Positions 1 to 7,049 are shown, counted from the stretch's first letter. The stretch is DNA of 8,774 nucleotides from an uncultured Prevotellaceae bacterium (GCA_946413885.1 CAMKMK010000090.1:1-8774), one strand, 5' to 3'. Translations and numbers: made by a program. The notes: generated by a model from the letters alone, not told the origin.

Positions 1-959
1 AAGTCAGGGTCGTAATGGGCAGTCACGTCCATCATCCTTAGTGCCCACTGGGTGGCATACCAGCGGCAGTAGTCCAGATGGTTCTTGAAGATGCCGGCAT
101 CGGGGAGAAACTGTGTAGCAACGGACTTGTACTCGCGCAGGTCGATGCCATAGAGGCGGCGTGGGTCATAGCCTTCCCACCACTTGCCCTTGCCATCTGC
201 CAGGGTGAGGTTCCCGTCGTATGGGACACCGGCTTTCTCGCCTGTGGCATCGCAGCCGAAAGCCGTTTGCCACCACCACCAGGTATATTCGTGATGGAAT
301 GTCACGCCGTAGCGCATTTTTTGCTTATGACAAGCCTTCACCCACTCGCCCAACAGGTCTCGCTTAGGGCCTATGTTGACGGCGTTCCAAGGTTGGTACT
401 GTGAGTTCCAGAGGTCGAAGTTATCATGATGTACGCCCATTAGGATGAGAAACCTTGCTCCGGCTTTCTTGTACAATCTGGTCAGGTATTCAGGGTCGAA
501 CTTCGTGGGATTCCATGAGTGGAGTACGTCCTTGTAGCCCACTTCCGAGGGGTGTCCGAAACGTTTCAAATGATTCTTGTAGGCTATGTCGTTCACATTA
601 TAGAGCCGCTGGGCATACCAGTCTCCGCTTTCACCGGCCGCCTGTGGTCCAACATGTGCCCAGATACCCACCTTCGCATCGCGCAGCCACTGTGGTGTGC
701 CAGGATAGTTCTCTTCTATGGATTCCCAACTGGGGCGGAAAGGTCCCTCTGTGATGGGAATGTCCAATTGCACCTCAGAGAATTCCTTCAGGTCGCCCAT
801 CGTGACACTTCCTGCAGGCTTCTTCGCTGGAATCTCTGGCATTGGTGGCAACTTGGGCATCTCGCCCTTTTTCAGGAAGCGTACTTGTCCTGTCTGCTGA
901 GCGTTAACGCTGAGGCATAGCGCCATGAAAGCTCCGAATATTAATGTCCTTTTTTTCAT
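1..959 (-). CDS. Alpha-L-fucosidase, GH29 family (N-terminal part, cut by window edge)
   Basis: This gene starts at ATG 959 and encodes 319 residues before leaving the window. Residues 1-20 form a Sec signal peptide (KKR, hydrophobic core, likely cleavage after VNA), so the enzyme should be periplasmic or surface-exposed. The GH29 domain begins near residue 88. It shows the family pattern DAKVGIWAHVGPQ (95-106), GDWYAQ (112-117), HHDNFDLWNS (177-186), GPKRDLLGEW (197-206), a WWWWQTAFG stretch (227-235) and AGVPYDGNLT (243-252). From known GH29 enzymes, H102 and the H177-H178 pair should line the fucose site. The aspartate nucleophile normally sits just after a YxPD motif; here YDPD (316-319) is the last sequence visible, so the nucleophile is outside the window. 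The family hydrolyses terminal alpha-L-fucosyl groups of host or plant glycans. It lies 17 bp after the phosphoesterase gene, has no promoter of its own that I can see, and is probably co-transcribed with it. Exact linkage preference cannot be read here. Confidence 0.93.
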   Translation of the reverse strand, partial: MKKRTLIFGAFMALCLSVNAQQTGQVRFLKKGEMPKLPPMPEIPAKKPAGSVTMGDLKEFSEVQLDIPITEGPFRPSWESIEENYPGTPQWLRDAKVGIWAHVGPQAAGESGDWYAQRLYNVNDIAYKNHLKRFGHPSEVGYKDVLHSWNPTKFDPEYLTRLYKKAGARFLILMGVHHDNFDLWNSQYQPWNAVNIGPKRDLLGEWVKACHKQKMRYGVTFHHEYTWWWWQTAFGCDATGEKAGVPYDGNLTLADGKGKWWEGYDPRRLYGIDLREYKSVATQFLPDAGIFKNHLDYCRWYATQWALRMMDVTAHYDPD

Positions 960-976
960 AATATTTGTTTCTCTTC

Positions 977-1954
977 TCAGACAAATCGAACGGCATAGGC
1001 ATCCCCTTTATAAGTAGCTCCTACAGTATATTGCATAGCTGTCTTCGAGTAACGTGTCTCGTAGAAGAAATGCATGTGCCCTGTGAGGATACCTTTCACC
1101 ATTTTCTGATCCTTGAGCCACTTGGCGAACTCCATCGTGGGCTTGTCTGCCCTTTGTTGTACAGAACGGTTACGCCATTGCTGGTCCTCAGGACGGTTTG
1201 GATCATTTTCGAAGTTCTTCGTGATATCTAAAGGCACAGCAGTCAAGTAGGCACATTGGGGAGTTCGTTTCAATGAGAAATCGCAGAAGTCTGGTGTATA
1301 GAAAGGTACGTGGCACATCAATACAATAGGTAAACCTCTCTTCACCTCCTGCTCCATGAGTTCGTGCTGATGCTCTGTCACGTTGTAATAGACGTCATCA
1401 AGTGACACGAAGTTCACGCCACCCACAACACGCGAACAGAACGTAAGGTCGTTGGGATAGGCGTCCTGAACTTTTTGATAGCTCTCAGCCTTATAAGCCT
1501 CGTCTTCCTTCGCTTCACCCACGTATTGGGAAAACTCGTGATTCCCAGCCGAGACAAACCAGTCAGCCTCGCGATAATGGCGGGCTGCAGCATCCAGATT
1601 GGCTTCAGAGACGAAGTCCATCAGATCGCCTGTGTGGAGCATCAGCATATTGTGCTCTTTCGCATAGCGTATGGCTTCGTCTAAATAGTGTTCTCCCAGG
1701 TTCATTCCCCTGGCGCGTCTGGATGCAAGCTTTATTTTCTCCTCATCGTTGCGACTATCCACCAAGGTTATGTGAGTGTCAGAGATGTGCAAGGCGCTGA
1801 AAGGTTTCTCTATGCCTACAGGTATTTCTATCTCTCGTATGTTGAGAGGACTCAGTTTGTTGACATTACGTCTCACTTCTGCCCTTAGTGGCCAAGGAAG
1901 TTGCGAGGCAACAAGTGCCCCGGCACTAAGTTTCAAGAAATTTCTTCTTTTCAT
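977..1954 (-). CDS. Exported calcineurin-like metallophosphoesterase with twin-arginine-type signal
   Basis: The protein has 325 residues. All metal-binding blocks of the calcineurin-like phosphoesterase superfamily are present in order: SDTH (58-61), GD (109-110), GNHE (137-140), the lone CH (214-215) and GHMH (292-295). It should therefore be an active two-metal hydrolase of phosphate mono- or diesters, but the substrate cannot be named. The N terminus MKRRNFLKLSAGALV carries RRNFLK, a twin-arginine motif followed by a hydrophobic segment, so export of a folded protein is likely. I chose ATG 1954 although the frame stays open to 2125. The signal peptide begins exactly there, and a consensus promoter at 1979-2009 lies inside the longer frame. 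The expected transcript leader is only about 20 nt, without a clear Shine-Dalgarno sequence. It is the first gene of a probable operon with the downstream fucosidase, which suggests, without proving, a role in extracytoplasmic glycan or phosphate-substituted substrate breakdown. Confidence 0.9.
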   Translation of the reverse strand: MKRRNFLKLSAGALVASQLPWPLRAEVRRNVNKLSPLNIREIEIPVGIEKPFSALHISDTHITLVDSRNDEEKIKLASRRARGMNLGEHYLDEAIRYAKEHNMLMLHTGDLMDFVSEANLDAAARHYREADWFVSAGNHEFSQYVGEAKEDEAYKAESYQKVQDAYPNDLTFCSRVVGGVNFVSLDDVYYNVTEHQHELMEQEVKRGLPIVLMCHVPFYTPDFCDFSLKRTPQCAYLTAVPLDITKNFENDPNRPEDQQWRNRSVQQRADKPTMEFAKWLKDQKMVKGILTGHMHFFYETRYSKTAMQYTVGATYKGDAYAVRFV

Positions 1955-1978
1955 GGCTTGATTGGGTATTATCTTCTG

Positions 1979-2009
1979 CAAAGATAAAGAAAAAAAGTTG
2001 CCAAGCAAA
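1979..2009 (-). promoter_or_regulatory. Bacteroidetes-type promoter for the phosphoesterase-fucosidase operon
   Basis: Reading the minus strand, TTTG (2009-2006) is followed after 19 bp by TATCTTTG (1986-1979). This matches the -33 TTTG / -7 TAnnTTTG consensus of the Bacteroidetes primary sigma factor. Transcription should begin near 1972, about 18 nt before ATG 1954. It rules out the longer upstream starts of that frame. Confidence 0.8.
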
Positions 2010-2095
2010 AGTTTTTGCCTCAAAAAACGGATAATGATGCAGAAGATGCCCAAAATGGCTTTTTTCGTCATTTTCTTGCCACGTGAAGCGAGGAA

Positions 2096-2183
2096 AAAGA
2101 CAACGTGTTGAAACCGCAAAGACAACGTGTTGAAATTGCAAAGACAACGTGTTGTGTTTTGGGTTTCGACGTGTGGGGTATTT
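2096..2183. repeat. Tandem array of a 22-bp unit (three good copies, one degenerate)
   Basis: The 15-base segment AAAGACAACGTGTTG begins at 2096, 2118 and 2140, a strict 22-bp period. The first two copies continue with AAACCGC and AAATTGC. A fourth in-register copy at about 2162-2183 is eroded: its core window 2165-2176 keeps 8 of 12 core bases. The core ACAACGTGTTG is an imperfect palindrome, with arms CAAC and GTTG around GT. The array lies between the end of the GT2 gene (2204) and the phosphoesterase promoter (1979-2009), about 90-180 bp upstream of that promoter. It could be a set of regulator sites or a dispersed intergenic repeat. The sequence alone does not decide. Confidence 0.8.
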
Positions 2184-2192
2184 TTGAGGCAA

Positions 2193-2214
2193 TTGAGAGG
2201 GCTTTATCTCTCAA
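2193..2214. repeat. Inverted repeat across the glycosyltransferase stop codon
   Basis: Perfect 7-bp arms TTGAGAG (2193-2199) and CTCTCAA (2208-2214) enclose an 8-nt loop that contains the TAA stop of the GT2 gene (2206-2204, minus strand). In the minus-strand transcript the stem is not followed by a clear run of U, so it is at best a weak or protein-dependent 3' end signal for the three-gene glycosyltransferase operon. Confidence 0.45.
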
Positions 2215-3184
2215 AAGGATCCACCTGAGCCACAAAGCTTCGCCGCCCTGAATTGTCCTTTTTCAGTTTTACCAGCAAACGTGTGATGGGCGAAAAGAGG
2301 CAGACGAGAATCGGATGGAAGGTGGTGAGATGGGTGAATAGATAACGGAATCCATACCAGCGCCTCATGGGAAGTGGATAAAGTCCTATCGAGCGAAGAG
2401 ATTGGAGCGAACGTGTGGTGAATTTCCAACTTTTGCTGTCGCTCATCAAAGTGATGATGTAGCACATCGCCATGATGCAGAGTCGGCGTTGCAGGGCGAG
2501 CGAGTGGGGTGAGGGGACTTTTTCAGATTGCAGGTGCTGAAGAACTGTTATGTAGTCAGAGTATCGCTTTTGCAGATGCTTCTTGTCCTGCTTGTGGGTA
2601 ATGGAATCAGAGCGATAACGATAAAAGTATGCCTGCTCGATGCTGGTGACCAGATGGGCTCGCTTGAGGAACAGGCGAGTACAGAACTCCTCGTCCTCGT
2701 GGTATAAATAAGGAGAGAAACGCAAGTCGCCAAGTGTTTCGCGACGAATGATATAGGAACAGCAACTGGGGATGATGTCGTACTTAATCATGAATAGGGT
2801 GGCTGGCCCCTCGTAGATTCTCTTCGACCCATGACAAAGAATATCAGGCTGCTTGTCGAGCAACGTCTTCAGGATTTGGACGTATGGCCCATAAAAAAGG
2901 TAATCGTCAGCATCGATGAAAGTAAGGTATTTGCCTGTACAATGGTCGATTCCTGTATTTCGAGCGCCTCCTGGCCCCATGTTCTCCTGTCGAATGGCAT
3001 GAATATTCTCTTTGTTGAGATTTTTTACCCATTCACATACTACGTCCTCTTGGCTTCCATCATCGATGATCCATATTTCGTAGGTCATCAGTTGAGAGAT
3101 GAACTCCAGACTCTCGATGCATTTGGAGAGTTCGCTCAACTTGATGTCGTAGCAAGGGATTATGATGCTTAATTGGTAGTTCAT
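2204..3184 (-). CDS. Family 2 glycosyltransferase (third gene of the coupled operon)
   Basis: This 326-residue cytoplasmic or membrane-associated GT-A enzyme transfers a sugar from a nucleotide-sugar donor to a growing glycan; donor and acceptor are unknown. The GT2 motifs are complete: SIIIPCYD (6-13), the nucleotide-binding DDGS (41-44), GPGGARNTG (70-78), the metal-binding DADD (91-94), and HEDEEF (162-167), which likely supplies the catalytic base. The C-terminal 120 residues are basic with hydrophobic stretches and may contact the membrane. An upstream ATG at 3214 exists, but I chose ATG 3184. It overlaps the stop of the preceding gene as ATGA (3184-3181) and begins directly at the GT2 beta-strand, so translation is probably coupled. 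It is the last gene of the operon, and its stop lies inside an inverted repeat. Confidence 0.9.
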   Translation of the reverse strand: MNYQLSIIIPCYDIKLSELSKCIESLEFISQLMTYEIWIIDDGSQEDVVCEWVKNLNKENIHAIRQENMGPGGARNTGIDHCTGKYLTFIDADDYLFYGPYVQILKTLLDKQPDILCHGSKRIYEGPATLFMIKYDIIPSCCSYIIRRETLGDLRFSPYLYHEDEEFCTRLFLKRAHLVTSIEQAYFYRYRSDSITHKQDKKHLQKRYSDYITVLQHLQSEKVPSPHSLALQRRLCIMAMCYIITLMSDSKSWKFTTRSLQSLRSIGLYPLPMRRWYGFRYLFTHLTTFHPILVCLFSPITRLLVKLKKDNSGRRSFVAQVDPFER

Positions 3185-4056
3185 GAATGGGGACGATAGG
3201 TGAGACGAAACCAAAGGGCTTTCAGGCGTTGATGAAGGGTGAGACCTGATGAGAGGATGAAACTAAAGGGAAGAAGTCGATGAGGAACGATGTTCTTGTC
3301 GCCACCATATTTTCGATAGGAAAGTTGAGCATTGAGAGAACGTAGATACAAGGCATGATTCTGCTGATTCTCAGGTAGGGATTGAAGTTGAACCAATGCT
3401 TCAACGTAGTCATACAATGCGTTGGTTCTTGGTGTGTTGCTTATGCTTCCATCTCGTTTGCAATAATAATACATTCCCTCTTTGATTCCACGAATCTTTC
3501 TTGCTCGTTTCAGCACGTATGGAATGGTGAAGATGTCCTCGTAATAGCGACCTGTGGGAAACATTGTTTCACCCCAAAGCGAGCGACGAAACACCTTGTT
3601 GCACGCATAGCAATGTGTGTAGCCATCTCGTTTCATCCAGGTCTGGAAGTCATAAGTTCCTTCGATTGGATAGAATGGAAATTCTTTGGAAGACAAGTGA
3701 TCTACCATGATGGGATACTCCAGCACATCGCTATCTTCCATTTGTTCCAGACAGGCTGACAAGGTGCCTTTCTCGAGATAATCATCTGAATCCACAAAGG
3801 TAACAAGTTCCCCTTTTGCTTCCTTGATTCCAGTATTCCTTGCAGCACTCAATCCTTGGTTTTTGTCATGATTTATCAGTCTGAAATTTGAATTTTCACG
3901 ACACCATTCGTTACAGATTGCAAGGCTATTGTCGTGACTGGCATCATTAATCAATATCACTTCATAGTCCTCCAACCCTTGATTCAAGATGGATTCCAGG
4001 CACTTTGGCAAATGTTGTGCCACGTTGTAAACAGGAATGATGATACTGATTCTCAT
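3181..4056 (-). CDS. Family 2 glycosyltransferase (second gene of the coupled operon)
   Basis: The 291-residue protein is a compact GT2 enzyme. In order it shows SIIIPVYN (4-11), NDAS in place of the usual DDGS (37-40), GLSAARNTG (68-76), the metal-binding DSDD (89-92), CNKVFRRSLW (152-161), and YYEDIFTIP (171-179), which carries the likely catalytic aspartate. It belongs to the large set of Bacteroidales transferases that build lipopolysaccharide, capsule or other surface oligosaccharides; the sugar cannot be deduced. Both ends overlap neighbours by 4 bp: ATGA at 4056-4053 with the upstream gene and at 3184-3181 with the downstream gene. This is strong evidence for one transcript and coupled translation. 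No signal peptide or obvious transmembrane helix is visible, which fits action at the inner face of the inner membrane. Confidence 0.92.
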   Translation of the reverse strand: MRISIIIPVYNVAQHLPKCLESILNQGLEDYEVILINDASHDNSLAICNEWCRENSNFRLINHDKNQGLSAARNTGIKEAKGELVTFVDSDDYLEKGTLSACLEQMEDSDVLEYPIMVDHLSSKEFPFYPIEGTYDFQTWMKRDGYTHCYACNKVFRRSLWGETMFPTGRYYEDIFTIPYVLKRARKIRGIKEGMYYYCKRDGSISNTPRTNALYDYVEALVQLQSLPENQQNHALYLRSLNAQLSYRKYGGDKNIVPHRLLPFSFILSSGLTLHQRLKALWFRLTYRPHS

Positions 4057-5147
4057 GACTTGCTCCAGAAATCGACGTATTGTTGGGCTACCAATTGATA
4101 GTCGTGATGACGCCTGATGTATTCGATGGAATCACGTTTCAATTGAGGAATGCGTTCAGGATTGAGTATGAGTGCCAACAGCTTGCAATAAACGTCCTCA
4201 AAGGAAGGCTGCACATTCACGATGGGTCGAAGTTCAGATTCTCCCAAAAGCTTATAGTGCTCAGGTTCTCCTCCTCCCACAAGTACCAAACCTCGCGACA
4301 TAGCCAAGAGTCCATTCATGGCAGGCGTGTAACTGTATAGCTGATCCAGAAGGACGTCGCTTTGGTCAAGCATCGTCTGGTAGAGTGCAAAGGGGACATT
4401 CTCTGCTCGATTAATAACAACCTTTTCAGGATAATCTTTCTTCAATTTCTCGAGTGCGCGAAGCATGATGTCTGTTCCTTTGTACTCGTTTCGCGTCCTC
4501 TGGATGCCAATGAAGAAACGAACGGGAGAGGGAATGTCTGGGCTAGGTGTGATGTCAGGAATTTGGATGGGGAAGGGGATGTACTGGAGTTTTTGGGCAT
4601 ATTCAGGCAAGTAGCTCATGTGGTATTCATAGAGGCCTGAAATGATGCCGTTGCAGTCATGAGCGATGAAAGCGTTGATCTCTTTCTTTGGCCCAGAAAT
4701 CCAATCCTTGACCATGAAGTCAATCTCTGCTGAATGACGTTGCTCGTTGCCCATATTGAAATCGCTGTAGCGAAAGGTCTTGCAATCCAATCCAGCCTTA
4801 ACCCAATAATGATCCATCCCAAATGCACCTAAGAAGACACGACGATTGTTGCGACGCAATATGCTGTAGTATCTCCACATCCGTTCTGCTTTCAGGTCAA
4901 AGAAGATTGGATTGATCAGCTGCACCACGTCGTAACCTTTGAGACGAAGAAGAATTCTCTCTACACGAAGCAAATAATGGGATGTGTCCCATCGACCAAG
5001 TGATTTGCGTTGCAGATTGATGTCGCGAGGATAATCCTTCCATAGATCACCATCAGACACAACAGTTACCTTATGCCCAAGAGCACGTAACCCTTCGGCA
5101 AGCGTCCAATGCACATTACTGTATTCACCTATCAGAAGGACTTTCAT
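4053..5147 (-). CDS. GT-B fold glycosyltransferase, GT4-like (first gene of the coupled operon)
   Basis: The 364-residue protein begins MKVLLIGEYSNVHWTLAEGL and continues ALGHKVTVVSDG (22-33), the usual N-terminal Rossmann pattern of GT-B transferases. The C-terminal half has RFFIGIQRTRNEYKGTD (210-226), a donor-domain strand with the KGTD turn seen in GT4-like enzymes. It is followed by DQSDVLLDQLYSYTPAMNGLLAMSRG (261-286), split here by function into the DVLLDQ strand and the AMNGLLAMSRG helix, and by GGGEPEHYKLL (291-301). The classical GT4 E-x7-E is not exact, so the family number is tentative. It probably adds one sugar in the glycan made with the two downstream GT2 enzymes. I chose ATG 5147 over a GTG codon at 5150. 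A consensus promoter at 5208-5239 gives a leader of about 55 nt. The stop overlaps the next start as ATGA. Confidence 0.85.
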   Translation of the reverse strand: MKVLLIGEYSNVHWTLAEGLRALGHKVTVVSDGDLWKDYPRDINLQRKSLGRWDTSHYLLRVERILLRLKGYDVVQLINPIFFDLKAERMWRYYSILRRNNRRVFLGAFGMDHYWVKAGLDCKTFRYSDFNMGNEQRHSAEIDFMVKDWISGPKKEINAFIAHDCNGIISGLYEYHMSYLPEYAQKLQYIPFPIQIPDITPSPDIPSPVRFFIGIQRTRNEYKGTDIMLRALEKLKKDYPEKVVINRAENVPFALYQTMLDQSDVLLDQLYSYTPAMNGLLAMSRGLVLVGGGEPEHYKLLGESELRPIVNVQPSFEDVYCKLLALILNPERIPQLKRDSIEYIRRHHDYQLVAQQYVDFWSKS

Positions 5148-5207
5148 CACTTATGCAACAATCTGTTGGCTGCTGAGGTATTTCTATAGAATCTACGCTT
5201 TAATCCA

Positions 5208-5239
5208 CAAAAGTACGTTTTTTTCGTCAATTCAGCAAA
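5208..5239 (-). promoter_or_regulatory. Promoter of the three-gene glycosyltransferase operon
   Basis: On the minus strand TTTG (5239-5236) is followed after 20 bp by TACTTTTG (5215-5208), a full match to the Bacteroidetes -33/-7 consensus. The start of transcription should lie near 5201. A 10-bp perfect palindrome TTCTATAGAA (5182-5191) falls in the leader. Confidence 0.8.
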
Positions 5240-5257
5240 TATTTTGAATAAAAGTTG

Positions 5258-5265
5258 TACCTTTG
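5258..5265 (+). promoter_or_regulatory. Probable -7 element of the flippase promoter
   Basis: TACCTTTG matches TAnnTTTG and lies 20 bp before ATG 5286. No TTTG is found at the expected 19-21 bp upstream; that position (about 5235-5239) coincides with the -33 box of the divergent promoter on the other strand. The two promoters are therefore back to back and may compete for polymerase or share control. Confidence 0.6.
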
Positions 5266-5285
5266 CGTGCTCCAAGAGGAAAGTA

Positions 5286-6812
5286 ATGGAAGAACTGAAC
5301 AACCTGCATAACGTAGAAACAGAAGACACCAGCTACGATCATGTGTTGAAATACACAGGCGTGTTTGGTGGTGTGCAGGGATTGAAGATGTTGGTTGCTG
5401 TTATTCGTACCAAGCTTACCGCTCACCTCTTGGGACCTGTAGGTTATGGCCTAATTTCTGTATATCAGTCCATCTCAGAGTTTATCGTCAGCTGCAGCAA
5501 TTTTGGAATCCCCTTGAATGCCACTCGTGAAATGAGTGAACTCTTCGAGGAAGGTACTGACGAGAGTATCCAACATAAGGTGAAAGTTATCCGTACGTGG
5601 GTAATTTGGGCAGCTCTCTTTGCTACCATTCTGACGATTCTTGTATCGCCCATATTGAGTTATTTCTTCTTCGATCACGACTGGAACCGTTATTGGGAAG
5701 TCATTGTGCTCTGTCCCATCTTTATTTCTTTTTTGGTGGCAGAAGGTGAATGCTCGATTTTGAAAGGGTTGAGGCAATTGAAACGAGTGGCCACTATTGA
5801 AACTCTTGCAGCTATTTCGACGCTTGTTTTGACTATACCTTTTTATTATTTTTGGAAAATGCATGGCATCGTGATTGCTTTGATATGCAGCACAGCAATG
5901 ACAGCCATCATACATCTTTATTATAGTGTCCAATTGGCTCATTATCGTGTTGGTCTTTTCAACAAGGAGATCTTCCGCGAAGGTCTTCCCATGATTCGAA
6001 GAGGAATTCCTTATGTTTTGGCAGGGATTGCATATTCTGGCATAACGATGGCCATTCCTGCCTTGATGTTGATAAGTGGAACTTATTCAGATGTAGGTTA
6101 TTATCGGGCAGGATATACTTTGATGGCTACCTACGCAGGCATGGCATTCGTGGCTCTTGAGGCAGACTATTATCCTCGACTTTCTTCCGTGAATCATGAT
6201 ACGACACGTCTCAATCAGACCATCAATCAGCAGATAGACGTTTGTGTACTATTGATCACACCTTTCCTTATCCTATTTATACTGGCGATGCCATTTGTCG
6301 TGCGATTGCTTTACAAACCTGAGTTTTTGGTCATTCTGGATATGACGGTTTGTTCTGTTTTCTATATGTTTTTCCGTGCCATCATGTTGCCTGTTGCGTA
6401 TACCTCGCTTGCAAAGGGAGACAGCATGATGTTCCTCATCATGGAAGTACTCTATGATATTGTGTTTGGAGCACTTATGTGGTGGCTTTACTTCCAATTT
6501 GGTCTGATTGGAGCAGGTATTGCGTTATCTGTGGCCGCTCTTTATGATTTGCTCAGCATCGTGTTTGTATATGGTTGGAAATACGGATGCCGCATTAGTG
6601 GCCACACTCTGCGGTTGATCAGTTTCCAGTTCGTTTGTCTTGTGGTTGCTGTCGCAGTATGTCTGCAAAATAATCTCTATGTGAAGTACATCGTAGGAAG
6701 TGTTGTAATGCTTGTTTCTGCTTGGCGCAGTTGGAAACTTCTTGACCGTCGTTCACAGGTTGCTCATGATTTAATTCGTCATTTTGGACGTCGAAAAGAC
6801 GATTGTCGATAG
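5286..6812 (+). CDS. Wzx-type lipid-linked oligosaccharide flippase (polysaccharide biosynthesis protein)
   Basis: The 508-residue polytopic membrane protein has about a dozen hydrophobic segments, for example near 105-128, 138-152, 172-190, 194-211, 242-263, 275-292, 318-341, 352-370, 388-405, 407-430 and 445-480. The N-terminal pattern (VFGGVQGLKMLVAVIRTKLTAHLLG, residues 26-50, read as VFGGVQGLKML then the TKLTAHLLGPVGYGL turn) resembles WzxE/O-antigen translocases of the MATE/MOP superfamily. These move undecaprenyl-linked glycans across the inner membrane. Length is slightly above the usual 420-500 residues. I chose ATG 5286 because AGAGGA (5275-5280) gives a good ribosome site and the -7 element at 5258-5265 lies after the alternative TTG start at 5244. 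It diverges from the three-transferase operon, whose product is the plausible cargo. The C-terminal tail is basic (RRKDDCR) and cytoplasmic by the positive-inside rule. Confidence 0.88.
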   Translation: MEELNNLHNVETEDTSYDHVLKYTGVFGGVQGLKMLVAVIRTKLTAHLLGPVGYGLISVYQSISEFIVSCSNFGIPLNATREMSELFEEGTDESIQHKVKVIRTWVIWAALFATILTILVSPILSYFFFDHDWNRYWEVIVLCPIFISFLVAEGECSILKGLRQLKRVATIETLAAISTLVLTIPFYYFWKMHGIVIALICSTAMTAIIHLYYSVQLAHYRVGLFNKEIFREGLPMIRRGIPYVLAGIAYSGITMAIPALMLISGTYSDVGYYRAGYTLMATYAGMAFVALEADYYPRLSSVNHDTTRLNQTINQQIDVCVLLITPFLILFILAMPFVVRLLYKPEFLVILDMTVCSVFYMFFRAIMLPVAYTSLAKGDSMMFLIMEVLYDIVFGALMWWLYFQFGLIGAGIALSVAALYDLLSIVFVYGWKYGCRISGHTLRLISFQFVCLVVAVAVCLQNNLYVKYIVGSVVMLVSAWRSWKLLDRRSQVAHDLIRHFGRRKDDCR

Positions 6813-6861
6813 AGGGAATTCCTGCCAGAGTAGAGAACTTTAGAAAAAAAACGGGGAAGAA

Positions 6862-6893
6862 TTTGGATACTTCGAGGAAAAGGTATATCTTTG
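6862..6893 (+). promoter_or_regulatory. Promoter of tRNA-Pro
   Basis: TTTG (6862-6865), 20 bp, then TATCTTTG (6886-6893): a full Bacteroidetes consensus. The predicted start near 6900 gives a 5' leader of about 25 nt before the mature tRNA. Confidence 0.82.
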
Positions 6894-6924
6894 CACCCGC
6901 TTTTCAGAGAAATCTGTCAAGCAT

Positions 6925-6997
6925 CGGGGTGTAGCGCAGTTGGTAGCGCACCTGGTTTGGGACCAGGTGGTCGCCCGTTCGAGTCGGGTCACCCCGA
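6925..6997 (+). tRNA. tRNA-Pro (anticodon UGG)
   Basis: A complete 73-nt cloverleaf is visible. The acceptor stem CGGGGTG (6925-6931) pairs perfectly with CACCCCG (6990-6996). The D arm is closed by GCGC/GCGC. The anticodon stem CCTGG/CCAGG holds the loop TTTGGGA with anticodon TGG. The T arm is GCCCG-TTCGAGT-CGGGT. The discriminator is A6997, and CCA is not encoded, since CAC follows. The C1-G72 end pair is normal for bacterial tRNA-Pro. It is preceded by its own promoter. Confidence 0.97.
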
Positions 6998-7049
6998 CAC
7001 TTACAGAGAAGACGTTCTCGAACAAGAAGAGAATTTATTGAGCAAAATG

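Noticed and set aside
78..920. Several plus-strand open frames opposite the fucosidase gene
   Set aside because: The minus strand encodes a clear GH29 protein through the whole stretch. The plus-strand frames are antisense shadows with no recognisable motif.
1955..2125. N-terminal extension of the phosphoesterase frame by 57 residues
   Set aside because: The extension reads through a consensus promoter and part of the 22-bp repeats. The signal peptide begins exactly at ATG 1954.
2096..2183. Possible CRISPR array
   Set aside because: The unit is 22 bp with only about 7 variable bases between cores. There are no spacer-length unique segments and no cas genes.
1926..2192. 88-residue minus-strand frame covering the repeat array
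   Set aside because: Its repeated peptide (FQHVVF and similar) is only a translation of the tandem DNA repeat, and it runs out of frame into the phosphoesterase gene.
5148..5150. GTG start for the GT4-like gene, one codon upstream
   Set aside because: ATG 5147 follows immediately and matches the usual MKVLLIG start of GT-B proteins.
5244..5285. TTG start adding 14 residues to the flippase
   Set aside because: The predicted -7 promoter element (5258-5265) lies inside this stretch, and ATG 5286 has a good ribosome site AGAGGA.
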